64,000 nt of DNA from Whitmania pigra (taxonomy: Eukaryota; Annelida; Clitellata; Hirudinida; Haemopidae): positions 482,001 to 546,000 of the forward strand of contig JAJTWR010000392.1 in assembly GCA_021613335.1 (NCBI GenBank), in the 5' to 3' direction. A program made the position numbers and the translations under genes. Positions within the stretch are counted from its first letter, which is position 1. Every line of letters begins with the position of its first letter. The notes under the pieces were generated by a model. That model was not told where the DNA came from. It did not search any database and saw only the letters and a list, made by a program, of their open reading frames with translations. Of the stretch, positions 12,183-24,010 are shown in pieces.

Positions 12183-13055
12183 ATGGATGTTTACAGCGAA
12201 GTCATGATTATCGGAAGCAAACTCCAAAATGGAGCTTCTAACGATCAAACTGAAGATATGCTTAAAGCTCTGAAGAATCTTTCTTTAGACGTCGATGTTA
12301 TTGCAAAGTCCAAGATTGTTAACATCGTGAACGCTTTGAGAAAGTCCAGCAAGGAGGATAAAGTGAAACTCTTGGCGCAGGGCTTGCTTATACGCTGGAA
12401 GAAAATGTTCGATAAATCCAAGCAATGTCAGAAGTCGTCCAAAGATGTCGACGAGAAATGCGTGGAAACCAAATGTTCCAATTCTCCCGCTAGCATCCTC
12501 TTGGAAGTCTCCAACATACAACCCAGACGCATATCCATTCCTTTGAGCGTACACCCGAGCGGCACAAGGGATAAGATGAGGTTAAAGTGCCGAACGATGT
12601 TGGCCGACTCCCTCAGGTGTCCGGAATACGAGGAATCGTATATCGACACTCTGGGCGCAGTAATCGAACACCTTATATACGAGGAGTTCAACCACACCGA
12701 CAAAGCCTACGTGAGCAGAGTGAGGAGCAGAATAGTGAATTTGAGAGACTCGGGAAATCCACAGCTGAAAAACAGGGTCTTGGGTGGAGTAATTACGCCA
12801 GAGCGAATGGCCAAAATGACTTTAATTGAAATGCTTAGTGACGAAGCAGCAAAGGACGTAGAGGACTTTAGTAAAAAATCCATCAACGACCACAAACTGG
12901 CAGTCAACGAGGGATCCAGTTCGGACTTTTACAAGTGCAGTCGTTGCGGTAAGAGAGACACAACATACACTCAGGCTCAAACGAGGAGCGCCGACGAGCC
13001 TATGACAACGTTCGTCCTGTGCAACGGTTGCGGAAAGAGATGGAAGCACTGCTGA
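12183..13055 (+). CDS. TCEA-like: transcription elongation factor TFIIS, intronless, 290 aa
   Basis: TFIIS binds arrested RNA polymerase II and stimulates cleavage of the backtracked transcript. All three domains are present in one uninterrupted frame: the N-terminal LW/TFIIS-N helical bundle (residues ~6-80), a Lys/Ser-rich linker, the central polymerase-binding domain (~122-235), and the C-terminal zinc ribbon (~249-290). The ribbon has Cys252, Cys255, Cys280 and Cys283 and the invariant RSADEP hairpin at 268-273, whose Asp-Glu pair acts in cleavage. Length is close to animal orthologues (~300 aa). The start is the first ATG of the frame. AATAAA at 13103 is about 50 bp past the stop. The lack of introns contrasts with most genes here and suggests a retrocopy or intron loss, but the protein looks intact. 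Confidence 0.97.
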   Translation: MDVYSEVMIIGSKLQNGASNDQTEDMLKALKNLSLDVDVIAKSKIVNIVNALRKSSKEDKVKLLAQGLLIRWKKMFDKSKQCQKSSKDVDEKCVETKCSNSPASILLEVSNIQPRRISIPLSVHPSGTRDKMRLKCRTMLADSLRCPEYEESYIDTLGAVIEHLIYEEFNHTDKAYVSRVRSRIVNLRDSGNPQLKNRVLGGVITPERMAKMTLIEMLSDEAAKDVEDFSKKSINDHKLAVNEGSSSDFYKCSRCGKRDTTYTQAQTRSADEPMTTFVLCNGCGKRWKHC

Positions 13056-13102
13056 GAACACTGATCTTTTTGTACATATTATTAATATTTGTGTCTTCTT
13101 TG

Positions 13103-13108
13103 AATAAA
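13103..13108 (+). terminator. poly(A) signal AATAAA of TFIIS
   Basis: Canonical hexamer 48 bp after the stop codon, followed by a T/GT-rich downstream element (gtttttgattg...ttttgtgtt). Confidence 0.8.
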
Positions 13109-13739
13109 AGTTTTTGATTGACTTGAATTTTGTGTTAATTTTTTATTTATTTCTCATCGTCATAAAGTTATCCTCAGTGGCGTTCCTTTCTCAGTTGCTG
13201 TGTTTATGAGAAAATACTAAGACAACATAGAATTTGGAGTTTCCAATTCAAAAACTTCGATCTAAAAGTTTTGGCTAGTTAACCGAGGGCGAAATAATTT
13301 GGTTCGTTTGTAATCAGAAGTGCCCGACCAATAACCGTATCGGCTATTGTAATGGAGCATATTGTTGTAAACTTAGTTTTTGGAAATTAATTAAGTTTAT
13401 ATTGTTAAATTAATTAAATATATATTTCATTATATTTGGTATCTTCTTATGGCACGTGGTATCTCTATTAATGCTGTAAAAAGCATTCTCGCTAATACCT
13501 GACATTCAGCGAGAATCCAAACAACGTAGAAGCCCAAATATCCATTTGCATCTTCTAAGTACCTCAAATCCATAAACACTTATCTTCGATTATTCAGTTC
13601 CGTTAACTGAATACTTGCTTAATAAACTTACTCTGAAACTTACTAGTGCTCGGACACCAGGTTATTTCAATATATTCGCACTTTTGGCAGCAGTACGGAT
13701 AATTAAGCTTAGATTTATTTGTTGTCTCCCCACTGGAGG

Positions 13740-14428
13740 ATTAATTACTTAGGTGTATTTCATTAATTTATTGATTGCAAACTAGATTTGGAATTGCCTT
13801 TAATGAAAATAACTATGAGGATATTTGATTTGATAAGTAACCTTATTAATGTAGTCATTGGCACTTCGCTTAATGAATGAATTATGATCATACCATAATT
13901 ATTATCGTTATATTATATTATTGTTATTATTTCAGCAATGATTAAGTAATTTATTTTTTTAATTGTTGTAAATTTCTGACATGACTCCATTTTTTATTGA
14001 TTCCTTATTCAAATGTTGATCAGTCAAAGTGATTGATGTTAATCTTAAAAGGAGGCATTTTTGAAGCTTTAGAATAGAAATGACAATTTACTTAATTGCG
14101 GTACTTGATATGTAATAGTGAAATTGGTAAGAGCGAATATTTTTTCATTAATCGAATAATTAAAACGTGAAAATCTCTACCTAATAGCATTGTCTATGAC
14201 AGCACCTGCTATTGATTAATATGATTTTTATCTTATGAAGTTGATGTGTTTATATCTCTTCACCTCTTAATGTTTGTTACTGGTCCGATCGTGATTAGAT
14301 AAGAGGCTAATGTCCTCTTCTCAATTGTTTAAAAATAAACATTTAGAAAATTATTTATATATAAAGAGTAATATTCGCTTAAACATTTTGCAGAATTTTA
14401 TTAAATTATGGCGGTGTCAATTATGTGT
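13740..14428 (+). repeat. right copy of ~0.6-kb direct duplication flanking TFIIS
   Basis: Diverged copy of 11110-11722 in the same orientation, with local insertions (an ATT-rich insert at about 13880-13950). Offset between the copies is about 2.65 kb. It carries no TFIIS coding remnant that I can see. Confidence 0.85.
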
Positions 14429-14888
14429 AACAAAAAATGATTAATTTCATAATTTACAGAAAAGTTGATGTGCTTATGCGTTTTTGTTTTGAGAGGTTAT
14501 TGGTAATAACTTATTAAGTATTTAAATAAATGCGCTTATGGCCGCAAGACGATTACATTCATAATCTGTGTAACTGGTTATTCATAATTAATATTTCAAA
14601 CAATTCATATACGGTCTATCTATCTCATTAAAGTATCATTAATATTGTTAATTTAAAACGCGCCTAAAATTGAAGAACACCCTTGCTATTCATCAGCTCC
14701 CGACAAAAACTAATAGTGTTACCGTTATTTGAGGCCAAAGATGTAGTAAGGACGGGATCAGGTATTCACTTTTATCATCCAATCCGAATGACCGCCCAAA
14801 TTTACACCAACCCCATCAATTCACCATTTGTTCCTCTATCCATCCGTTCTTCCACCTTACGTCCACTCACCATCTCCTCGTCCATCCA

Positions 14889-17800
14889 TCAGTCCGGTTT
14901 TACATCTGAATGTACCTCGGCAGGATGAACATCGATCGCTAAATCGCTCTTGCGTACAATCGATATGAACTCATGAGCTTTTTTAGCAGGCGGTTTCCTC
15001 TCCGGGTCCTGATCATCTTTGGCACCGACGATCTTGCAATGCTTGGCCAACTTTGCAAGGCTGTTTGGCAGCGTTTCCATGGAGTTGTGGCCAATGTGGA
15101 GCTCTTGTAAAGAGCCCATCTTACCGATCGATTCTGGCAAAGAGGTCAGGTAGTTGTTGGTAAGCTTGAATAGTTCGAGACACTTCATCTTGGACAAGTC
15201 CTGAGGCATCTGAGAAAGAAAGTTGTTGGACAGGTCGAGACTTCTCATGTTGTAGAGGAGCATCATTTCGTCTGGAATGGTATACATCTTGTTGTGGCTC
15301 AGGTCGACCTCCTTCAGTCCAGAGAGGCATTCAAAATTCTCTTGGACGAAGGCTTCCAAGAGATTGTGAGACAAATCCAACTTGAGTAGATTCTTCATGT
15401 CACCGAACGAGTCAGGAATGTAAGCGATGTTGTTGTGGGAGGCATTCAACTCGAAGAGGTTGATGAGTTTGGTCATGTCGTAGGACAGGTTGAGCAGCTC
15501 GTTGTAGGATATGTCGAGGTACCTGAGAGAGGTGAGTGAGCCAAATCCACTGGTAGAAGATATTTTGTTGTAGGACAGATCCAAAAACTGGAGACCTCGT
15601 AATTTGCACATCTCGCTTGGATAAGAAGTCAGCTCGTTATGAGAAATATCCAGGCAGTTTAAAGCTGGTGGTATAAATTACGCATTTGAATTAATGGATG
15701 GATGGATGTGCAGACGGATGAATGAATGGATGGAAGTACTGAAGGATGAATGGGTAGGATTGTAATGGGAAATGAGCGCGAGGATGTATGAACTATACAA
15801 AATTCAAAGCAAACTTTTATGTCATCAAATATAAGATCAATAATATTTAGTTAGATTTTTTTATTTAAGCATTTAAAAAAATAACTTTTACCGCCGCTAT
15901 CACCTGGTGAGATGGTGATCACATAATTTTAATACTTATTTAGAAATCAAACCAACAAATCTTTTAACTTTTCACATGGCTTAAACAGGAAGGTAGCTCG
16001 GATATCTTCAGGTAAGACAGATTGAGCTTTGCCAGGTATCGCGAAACTTCGACCTCACACAGACTACTAAGAAAGCTTGACCCCGAGCTCTTCAAGGCCA
16101 AAGGATTTTGAGAAACGTCGAGCTCCCTAAGAGTGCCCTTTGGCAGGTAAATCCTGCATATGTGGTTTAGGTCAGGTAGTATTACTTAGGTAATTCTAAG
16201 TAAAAATCTAATGCTTGAATAACTAGATTATTTATTTAAAATAAGTTATTTGAAAGTCCAAATGTTTATTTTTTAGGAATATAATTTAATTTACATGTAA
16301 TTCAAGAATGGATGTCTATCTGATTTTTACAAATTGTCTTGAATAATTAATTTTTTCTTGTCTTTGTTTTTAATCAATTAATTTTCTAACATATAAGTCG
16401 ATTAATATCAATACAAAAATGTTTGCACTTAGCCGATCCTTTGAGTGCCTTATGTATCCGGATAGGATGGGAAGGCACTTCTTAATCAATCTACCATTTA
16501 TCTAGCGTTCCTACCCGAAGACGCTCACTGGCGATGCGAGCTACGTTGCAAATACGACATAATAATAGCATCGTGATCAGAAGAACTAATATCAACTTTT
16601 TAATAACACTTCAATTAAAACAAAATTCATTTACCTGGACAGCTTATTCTGGGCTACATCCATCTTCCTAAGGGTTAGCATCGAGTCAATGGACTTTGGC
16701 AGTTCAGTGATCAGGTTCCCTCTGAGGTTTACCTCTGTCAGTGTCTTCATCTTCTTCATGTCTTTCGTGAAATTGGTCAACTTGTTGAAGGAAAAATCTA
16801 GGACCTCCAAGCACTGTCTGTCCCCAAGACTGAAGGGTAGACGGGTGATCAGGTTGCCCGACATTTTGAGGATCTTGAGTGCCTGGCAGCGCCCTGGGAG
16901 GGAAGGGAATGGATCAGGTTTTGAATAATTTTTGGTGGTGTGTTGTCATTGATGGTAATATAGTTTTTTTTAAATTAAAAGTGGATTATTAGTGGCGTGT
17001 TCTTAAATTATAAAGTGATAGTTAATCGAATAAATACAAATATTAATTAAAGTTAATTAAACTTTTAATAAAAATTAAAATATATCGAATAATCACATTA
17101 AGAATACGCCACTCTCTTTATATAATACGACTAAAAACAGTATTTTACATTTATTAAGTCGATTAATTAATTAATTCCATTGATATTAATTATTATTAAT
17201 CAACAGATAACTTCACCCATTCTCCGTGGAATCTTATCGATTTGGTTATCAGCAGCCCGGAGTTGGATGAGAGAGGTCATCTGATCGATGTTCTTCGGAA
17301 GTTCAGTGATAAGGTTCGAGCTGATGTCGAGTCTCTCGCATCTCAATAGGTTGATAAAAATGTTGGCATCGGTCAGTTTATTGAAGGATACATTCAAATC
17401 GACCAACCACTTTAAGTCACCGAAACTGTTCGGTAGTTTGACGAGGCTATTATTGGAAAGATCAAGTTTGTTCAGTCTCTGGAACTTGGAGAAAGCTTCG
17501 GGGAGTTCAGTGAGTCGATTGTAGGAGACGTTGAAGTCATATAGTGCGTAGGCCAAATCGCAAAAGCCCTCGCTCATGGAGGAAATCTGATTTTGCGAGA
17601 CGTCCATGTACCTGACGTATTTAGTGAGACCCAAACTGGATGGAAGTTCGGTGAGTTTGTTGTTGGAGATGTTAAACTTGGTCATGCAGTTGATTTTCTC
17701 GACGCCGTTAGGAATCTTGTCGATTAAATTGTTGGAGACGTCTATTTCGTGGACTCGATTCGGTTTGACTTTAGCAGGAGCCATGGTCTTGATTTTGTTG

Positions 17801-18372
17801 TTCGATAAATCAATAACAGCCGGTCTCTTGTACAAGGCCTTGTTGAAGGTCTTGATCATGTTATTTGACAAGTCTAACTTTTCTAAAGCCTTTGAGGCTC
17901 CCAATGTATTAGGAACGGACTTGATCTTGTTATTGTTGGCTTTTAATTCGATCAGCGGGTTCTTTTTCAGACAATTTGGAAGCTTCTTGATTCTGTTCTC
18001 GGAGACGTCGATGTAAGAAAGTTCTTCGAGTTTGCAGACAGATTTCGGGATGGCCTTGATCATGTTGTGTCTGACGTCAAGTCTCTGAAGTCTGGTCAAG
18101 ATGCCCATCTTCTGCGGCAGTTCCGTGAAATAGTTGTTCGGTGCCTCGAGTTTCCTGGCAATTTGAGCAAGTTCCTCGTTGAGACAAACCTCCTTAGGCA
18201 ATTTTTTCATGAGAATCGTGTTGAGCCAAATGTCGCAACCAGGTTCCGGCTTTCGGTTGATGTAGTAGGTTTTTAATGTGAGGAATCGCTTTAGCTCGGG
18301 GTTGAGGGCAATGATCTTGCTCCCCGGACCCATGACTGGGATGTGCTTCTCTTTGGCGTTTTTTTTGGCCAT
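14889..18372 (-). CDS. intracellular leucine-rich-repeat protein, four exons, 791 aa
   Basis: Exons on the minus strand 18372-17217, 16893-16635, 16153-15969 and 15664-14889 join in frame (792 codons with the stop). No signal peptide or membrane segment. After ~70 basic N-terminal residues, roughly 25-28 LRRs with 21-23-residue spacing (LxxLDLSxNxLxxLP) run to residue ~740, followed by a Lys/Asp/His-containing tail ending in VKPD. The LP-containing repeats resemble Shoc2/LRRD1-type cytoplasmic scaffolds, which act in protein-protein binding; no kinase, death or TIR domain is seen. The splice joins were chosen because they restore the repeat register, for example RRMG|RCQALKIL and SCLSHVK|TLNCLDIS. 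The exon 3 donor (gttaaa) is weak. No specific orthologue is named. Confidence 0.88.
15692..15770. repeat. degenerate (GGAT)n microsatellite in LRR gene intron 3
   Basis: Units of GGAT/GAAT such as atggatggatggatg and gaatgaatggatgg. Confidence 0.8.
16440..16560 (-). repeat. SINE copy (3' part) in LRR gene intron 2
   Basis: Read on the minus strand, the block cgccagtgagcg...gctagataaatggtagatt aligns with cgccagggtgat...gctatataaatagtagatt at 60207-60255. It is less AT-rich than the surrounding intron. Confidence 0.5.
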
Positions 18373-18902
18373 TTCTTTTGCAATTATCGAATAATGTCTG
18401 ACCTACTTTCTTCGTTTATTGAAGTGATTTTCAGTGGTGTTAGGAAGGAGTTGAATGTTTCCTTACTGGCTAATAATTAATAGTTGAAAGTAACTGTTGT
18501 GAATTTGAAAACTACAGGATTTTATTTATCTCAGTATTTATATCAACATTCTTGTTTATTAGATTTACTAACTCTAAATAGTTAAATAAAAGAATAAAAC
18601 AAAATAAATCATTTCATGTGGTAGTCGTAAAAGATAGAAATTTTGAAAATGTTAGTGATTTTATTTCATAAAGTTTTTCTTAATCTTCGAAGTTTCTCAA
18701 AGTGCTTCGTAAAAATCGATGAAAGAAAAAGTTCAACACAAAAGTGTAAACATCAACAAAAACAATTAATGACGTGTTTAGAGCCATTTCTTAGAAATGC
18801 TTTTTATATATTAGCATAATATTGTTATGAATGCCAGGCTTTTAATCGTGACTTTTTTTTGTATCGTGATATTGTTATGTTATGGAAACCAGCTTAAAAC
18901 CC
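18373..18902. other. non-coding 5' flank of the LRR gene
   Basis: AT-rich, no open frame of interest. It presumably holds the minus-strand LRR promoter near 18380-18500 and the left flank of the Tc3-like element. No clear TATA box. Confidence 0.4.
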
Positions 18903-19640
18903 TCATGTTTCTCTCCGAAAAAGCTCTGTCAGTTTGGATGTATGAATTGAAGCATTGTCTTGTTGGAATACAAAATTAACACCATATGTTCTCTTAGCAA
19001 AAGGCAGGAGATTATTTTGCAACACGTTAATATAATCGGTCGATTTTTGTTTTCCTTGTAGAAAGGCTTGATCAGTGACTCCATCATGCGAAATCCCTGC
19101 ACAAAACATGACTGTTCCAGCTCCATGATTTCTACTGAAAAATGACTCCTTCTCTTTTCTGAGGTCATAACATTAAAACCGATAACTATCAGGTCCATCT
19201 AGATTGAATTTTTTTTTCATCAGAAAAAATTACATTGGCCCTTTTTTGTTTGATAATACTGTTTTGACCCACTGAACTATGGCAAGTTTGTGATGTTCCT
19301 GCAGAGTTGGAACCTTCAATCTTAAAATATTACTTGCATTCAAATAATTCAAGGCTGTACTCTTACACACAATCACGTTTAACTCTGTTCTTAAATGGTT
19401 TGCAGAAAATTTACTTGAAGATGCTCTCCTCACCAGCATTCTCATCTCCTTGGTAGACAATTTCTCCTTTCTTACCGGAAATTTCTTGAGTCCATATTCT
19501 TCAGGAGCATTCTTGTAATTAGAAATAACATATACGGACCCGTTGAGCTCTTTAGCAATCCTCGATCTTGAATATTTGGCTTTGATGAAGGTCCCAATCT
19601 TCCTCTTCTAATTTTCTGGCAAAGGTTTACCTCTACCCAT
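18903..19640 (-). pseudogene. broken Tc1/Tc3-type transposase
   Basis: Read from 19640 downward the frame begins MGRGKPLPEN, as in Tc3-like transposases, but meets a stop at once. Recognisable pieces follow in shifted frames: a helix-turn-helix region (KYSRSRIAKELNGS), LSTKEMRMLVRRAS at the second DNA-binding helix set, FNLDGPD of the catalytic core, and VFQQDNASIHTSK carrying the second catalytic Asp. At least two frameshifts or stops are needed, and the sequence after the second Asp (the DD34E glutamate region) is missing. I could not find matching terminal inverted repeats. A dead, 3'-truncated element. Confidence 0.9.
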
Positions 19641-20027
19641 CACTAAACTATCAATAATAAACTAAAAAGGGAAATTTCTTAAAAGTATCTTGTTTATATA
19701 CCACAGAAACCTACTTTGAAGTTCATTCGCACTTTATTAATTTTATTTTTAGCTTCTAAGCAAACCCCTATATTTTTGGGGCAGCCCAAAAACACCTTTT
19801 TACGTAATTTACAATTTTTAACTGTTCTAAAAAGTTCAAATTTAACGAGGTGTTTTATATACGATAACGTTATGTAATGTCAAAACTTAAAGAAATTCCG
19901 TTGCTTGATTTTCGAGAATTTTTGGCATAAAACGTGCCCTCCCTATGTTTATTGAAAAGAGTGTACTGTAATAAAGTAATTTATTAATTATTGATTATTG
20001 ATTTATGCATTTATATGTTGTAAATGT

Positions 20028-20400
20028 GGAATAATTATTACACATTTCCTCTTAATTGTCTGTTACTTGCAGTTGCCGAGTCTTGAAATGAGAACTTGTT
20101 GAGTTTGCACATGCTAGATCTTATGATGAAGGCGATGATCATGATGATGATGAAAATGTGCCCTTTTAATGAAGTATCAAATTTTAACAAATAACATTCA
20201 CTTTGGGCTTAAAGGTGAGGTTAGGATCACGAGGGTTTATTATTTTTTTTAGAATTTCGGTTCATGAAAAAACAATATAATAAGATAACAATAATAACTA
20301 ATATAATAATGACTTTTGTCGATCGAAAAAAAACGCCATTTTGTCCATTGCTGTTTGTACCTTAAGTGGTGCTCTAAAATCTTTAAAAATTTTCGTTATT
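20028..20400. repeat. dispersed repeat, copy 1
   Basis: Blocks such as gttacttgcagttgccgagt, gaggttaggatcacgagggt and ttgctgtttgtacc recur in the same order and orientation at 24940-25275. No complete protein. A short minus-strand frame within it (ATG 20441, MRRNRNWENSLQEK) could be a remnant exon and is discussed under the CAP gene. Confidence 0.8.
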
Positions 20401-20580
20401 TTCTCTTGCAGAGAATTTTCCCAGTTTCTGTTCCTTCTCATCTTAGTGAAGACTAAAAATAAATTGTAAATAATATTAACATTATTTTTAAAACGGATTA
20501 CAAACACAATACTATTTAAGGCTTGTTATTATTATTATTTTAAGAAAATGGTTACTACAATTACTAAAAGACAAGTATTA

Positions 20581-21624
20581 GCATGTTCTCCGAAAATAAG
20601 ACAGTGTCTTTTATTAATTTTTGCTCCAAAAAACGAGATAGGACTTATTTCCCCGGATGTCTTATATTTTCATAATCAACAACCCACCAGAACATTTATT
20701 TATGTTACATAAATTATTAAGCTACAAGAGGCAAATAGTATGGTTTTAATTATTCATTTAAAAAATTAATATTTTACAAGAATGTTAGAAAATTCCTCAG
20801 AGTATTTTTTTTAAATTAGTCAAATACGCTCAGATCAACTTCTGGTGCATCATTAGAAGTCTCCAAACTTTGAATTCTTGACTGAATTTCTTGTGAATTA
20901 ATTTCTCACTTCAATCTTTTACATTTAGCAAGAGCACTTTGTGTTCATTACCCTGCCGCATTGGCAACACAACTGTCAATGATATGACACTGAATTTTAA
21001 CCCAACTCACAACATCTCGCAGGTTAGGCTTCACAGAGTTTCTGATCCATACTTGTGTTTCTTAATATTTCCCTCGTCCAACTGTTAACTGAGATCATCA
21101 TACCAGGCTCGTCATTTGAGGATCATTCGGATATTCAACTTATTTTTTTTACAGAAAGATGTAAGATTCTTGTTCAGTGAGTCTTTCATGATTTCTGTCT
21201 TATATTCAACGGAATAGTTTTTTTTCTTTTTGTACTCATCTTGTCCAAATAACTTTAGTGGTTATAATGAATATGTTACATATTCGACGCACTGAATTAA
21301 GAACATTCATAAACACATCCAGAAGCAGCCGTGCTCTTAATGGCTGTCTGTTTACCGTTTCTGTTTACCGTTTCTGTTTACCGTTTTACCCGTTTACAGC
21401 TTACACGCGATTACTGTTATTATTTCACTAAACGTTTACTAATATTAAATTAATGAAATTCAATCCAACTTATTATTGTGTTGCAGCAGACCATAAATGC
21501 AGGCTAACGATGTTAAGGCTCTAGGATCTAGTTACTAGGGCTTATTTTAGAAGGTAGGGCTTATATCACGAGCATCTTGAAAACGCATGCTATTTCAGGC
21601 TTATTTTCGGGGAAACACGGCAGT
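20581..21624 (-). mobile_element. pogo-like DNA transposon, internally deleted
   Basis: Terminal inverted repeats are visible: gttctccgaaaataag at the left and, reversed, gtgtttccccgaaaataag at the right, each next to TA. On the minus strand an N-terminal transposase remnant starts at 21239 (MSTKRKKNYSVEYKTEIMK), which looks like the Pipsqueak/Brinker-type helix-turn-helix of pogo/Tigger relatives, and breaks after about 43 codons. A C-terminal remnant (CHIIDSCVANAAG ... APEVDLSVFD) ends at 20816. The catalytic core is absent and stops interrupt both parts, so this is a non-autonomous remnant. A second, shorter copy lies at 58545-58848. Confidence 0.85.
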
Positions 21625-21672
21625 TAAGTAAATACTTGATAATTTGTAAAGTTTTGATGGAAAGCTACTCAC

Positions 21673-22759
21673 ATGAAATCGTACTTGCAAACAACGTAGA
21701 CACCTCCAAGATTCGGACAGTGTTTATAAGCGCATCCAATTTTTGAGAGAGGTGAGCTTATCAGCTGTAAGTGCAAGATTTCATGACAAGAAATGGAAAT
21801 TTTTAAATATGAATTATTACAAATTTAATTATCATTAAAGGAATTAACTGAGAAAATAAAATTAAAAAGAAATCCTTAACTCGATGCACTTTAACTTTAA
21901 CGCAAAAAGTTATTCGACCATTCTAAATGTGATGATACATGTTGTGTGCGAGCAGTTTGTGTTTCTTATGAATTCTCTTATCACCGTCAGATTTATTATG
22001 TTAAATATCCAATGATCAATTAAGATTCTTAACTAATAAAAATAATAGTTAATGTAATAAACAATTTTAGACATGATTCAAATTTGTATCCTTACGATGT
22101 GGTAGTCATTGCAGGCAAATCTCGGGCATCCGAGTTTTTCATCCTCTAAGCCGTCGTTAACCCAGAAATCCACTGCATCCACCAAGTAGTTGGAGTCAAC
22201 TGTAGACAAGTGCTCACTGAGTCCAGAAAATTTCCTCACTTTTTCGCAGGATTGCACAGCATTGTGGGAAAAGTTGGCATAACGATAATCCCAATGCTGA
22301 AATGTGAACGAAACAAAATCAATGTTATTTAGTACAATAAAGCCTGTTTTATTCGTTCACATCGACTGTTGAACAATTAAATTAAGGAGAGTATAACTGT
22401 TGACAGTTAGAGCTCGAAAATTGAAAATTTAGACTTCGATTATGTGACACGGCTTATCCTGAACAAAACTTTCTTCCAGGTCATGCTTACAAGTAACAAA
22501 TAAGGCTGATACCAATTAGGGAAAGAATAATTCATGTAGGATCATTTTGAAATAACTGTGTTAAAAGTATTATAATTTATTTCAAGCGAATGGAATTGGT
22601 AATACAAACTGCTAGCTGATTGTGTGGTGATGCTTCTCTCCTGTGTCTGTTCAAAGCATCAATCAGCGCCTCTTTTTCGACTGAGCTTGGAAATTCGCAG
22701 TGAACCAAAACCAGAAAAGAGATAACAGCAAATACGATTTGTCCCTTCATCTTCTTCAC
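21673..22759 (-). CDS. CAP/SCP-domain secreted protein, exons 1-3 (C-terminus not resolved)
   Basis: Minus-strand exons 22759-22610, 22296-22096 and 21764-21673 join in frame to 147 aa. Residues 1-21 (MKKMKGQIVFAVISFLVLVHC) form a signal peptide. The CAP domain follows with ALIDALNRHRREAS as the first conserved block, HWDYRYANFSHNAVQSC, AVDFWVND, then PLSKIGCAYKHCP and VYVVCKYDF, the usual end of CAP domains. Exon 3 ends at a good donor (gtgagt) in phase 2, so at least one more exon is expected further left. A frame at about 20298-20436 could supply it but the fit is weak, and the pogo-like element lies between. CAP proteins are extracellular; the exact role here is unknown. The histidine usually found near the domain end is not obvious. 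Confidence 0.85.
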
Positions 22760-23734
22760 TGAAAAATATTTAAATATGATTTAAAATTTAAAAGTTAAAT
22801 TTGATCTTGACTTATTATACAGTTACCTTTCTTGCAAGCAACAAAATTTTACAAACAAAAATAACAGTTTATATATTTAATCATTCAAAAACAGATGGTG
22901 ACTTTAAACGACCTTTGAGCATCCTTTAGGAAGCCTGGGCATCTGATAAATGTCATCTCTGATTTGTCAATTTTTGGCTCTCCGAACCAGTACACTTTTA
23001 AACTTTGAACTACTTTTTGTCTAAGCCATAGCAAAAATAAATAAAAGTGATTTTCGGGATTGTAATTTGTTTAGCTGCTAGTTTTGGTCATCATTTAAGA
23101 GACACTAATAGTTTATCAGTAGTATGGTATTAATGATCTCATCACATTTTCGTATTAATGATCTCATTACACTTTCGTATACACGTGACGACTCCCATTC
23201 AGAGTAATGATGGGGATTTCCAAGAAGTAGCTGTACTATTGCTTGAAACTATGTTTAATATTATTCATTCAAAATTATTCAAAATTATTAGCAATAGTGT
23301 AAAAGCGCCAATTTTACAATCATATTCAAAGAAAGTTTTAAATTTTGTTTAATTTTCAATTTGTTGATTTTCTCAACAAAACCTCCATTGTTAACTATTC
23401 ATCTTTACTCACAAACTCACTACTATCAAAATTCAAAATTGTTTTATTTATCATGTCATTATTTAAAATGAATTTGACATAAGTGATTTCTGTTACCATT
23501 TCATTACTAAAGTCATCAAATTTAAGTAATTAACAACTCAATTACACCCATTAAATTTTCCACACTGCAAGTAAATTGTAAATAATGCCATTATGTCAAC
23601 ATTTTATAATTGATTACATACCTGTAATTAATATTTATTTTTATTTATTTATTTAAATTTAAATTAGTTATTGATATGAAAATAGTTAGCACAAGTCAAT
23701 TAATAATAGAAAAATAATTGTTAAATAAATGAAT
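22760..23734. other. intergenic, AT-rich
   Basis: No gene seen. A frame at 23158-23352 is AT-rich without family or splice support. A 19-bp phrase (attaatgatctcatYacaY) is repeated at about 23130 and 23153. Confidence 0.45.
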
Positions 23735-24010
23735 AGAAAATTGTAAAGTTTTTAAGGAAATGCATTAACATGAAATCGTACTGGCAAGCATCAAAGACAC
23801 CTCCAAGATTCCTTGTAACCGAATCTAATTGCTGACAGAGCTTATCAGCCGTAATGATTAATGATTTAATTATAAGAAGTGGAAATGCTATCATTAAAGG
23901 ATTAATAATTTGACTTAATAACTAATAAAGGATTAAGGTGAAGAAATAAAACTAAAATGAAGAAATCCAAAAACAATGCAAATGACCATTCCAAAAATAA
24001 TGATAAATGT
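23735..24010 (-). pseudogene. decayed second copy of CAP exon 3 and adjoining intron
   Basis: The block around 23768-23855 matches CAP exon 3 at 21668-21770 (acatgaaatcgtac, acacctccaagatt, gcttatcagc) and the similarity runs on into intron 2 (gtggaaatgctatcattaaagg). Read on the minus strand the copy has a stop after LISSVSN, frame disruption and no GT-AG donor (gttaat instead of gtgagt). No counterpart of exon 2 was found. This is a relic of a local tandem duplication. Confidence 0.75.

Noticed and set aside
12285..13061. Minus-strand and +1/+2 frames over TFIIS
   Set aside because: Shadow frames of the clear TFIIS gene.
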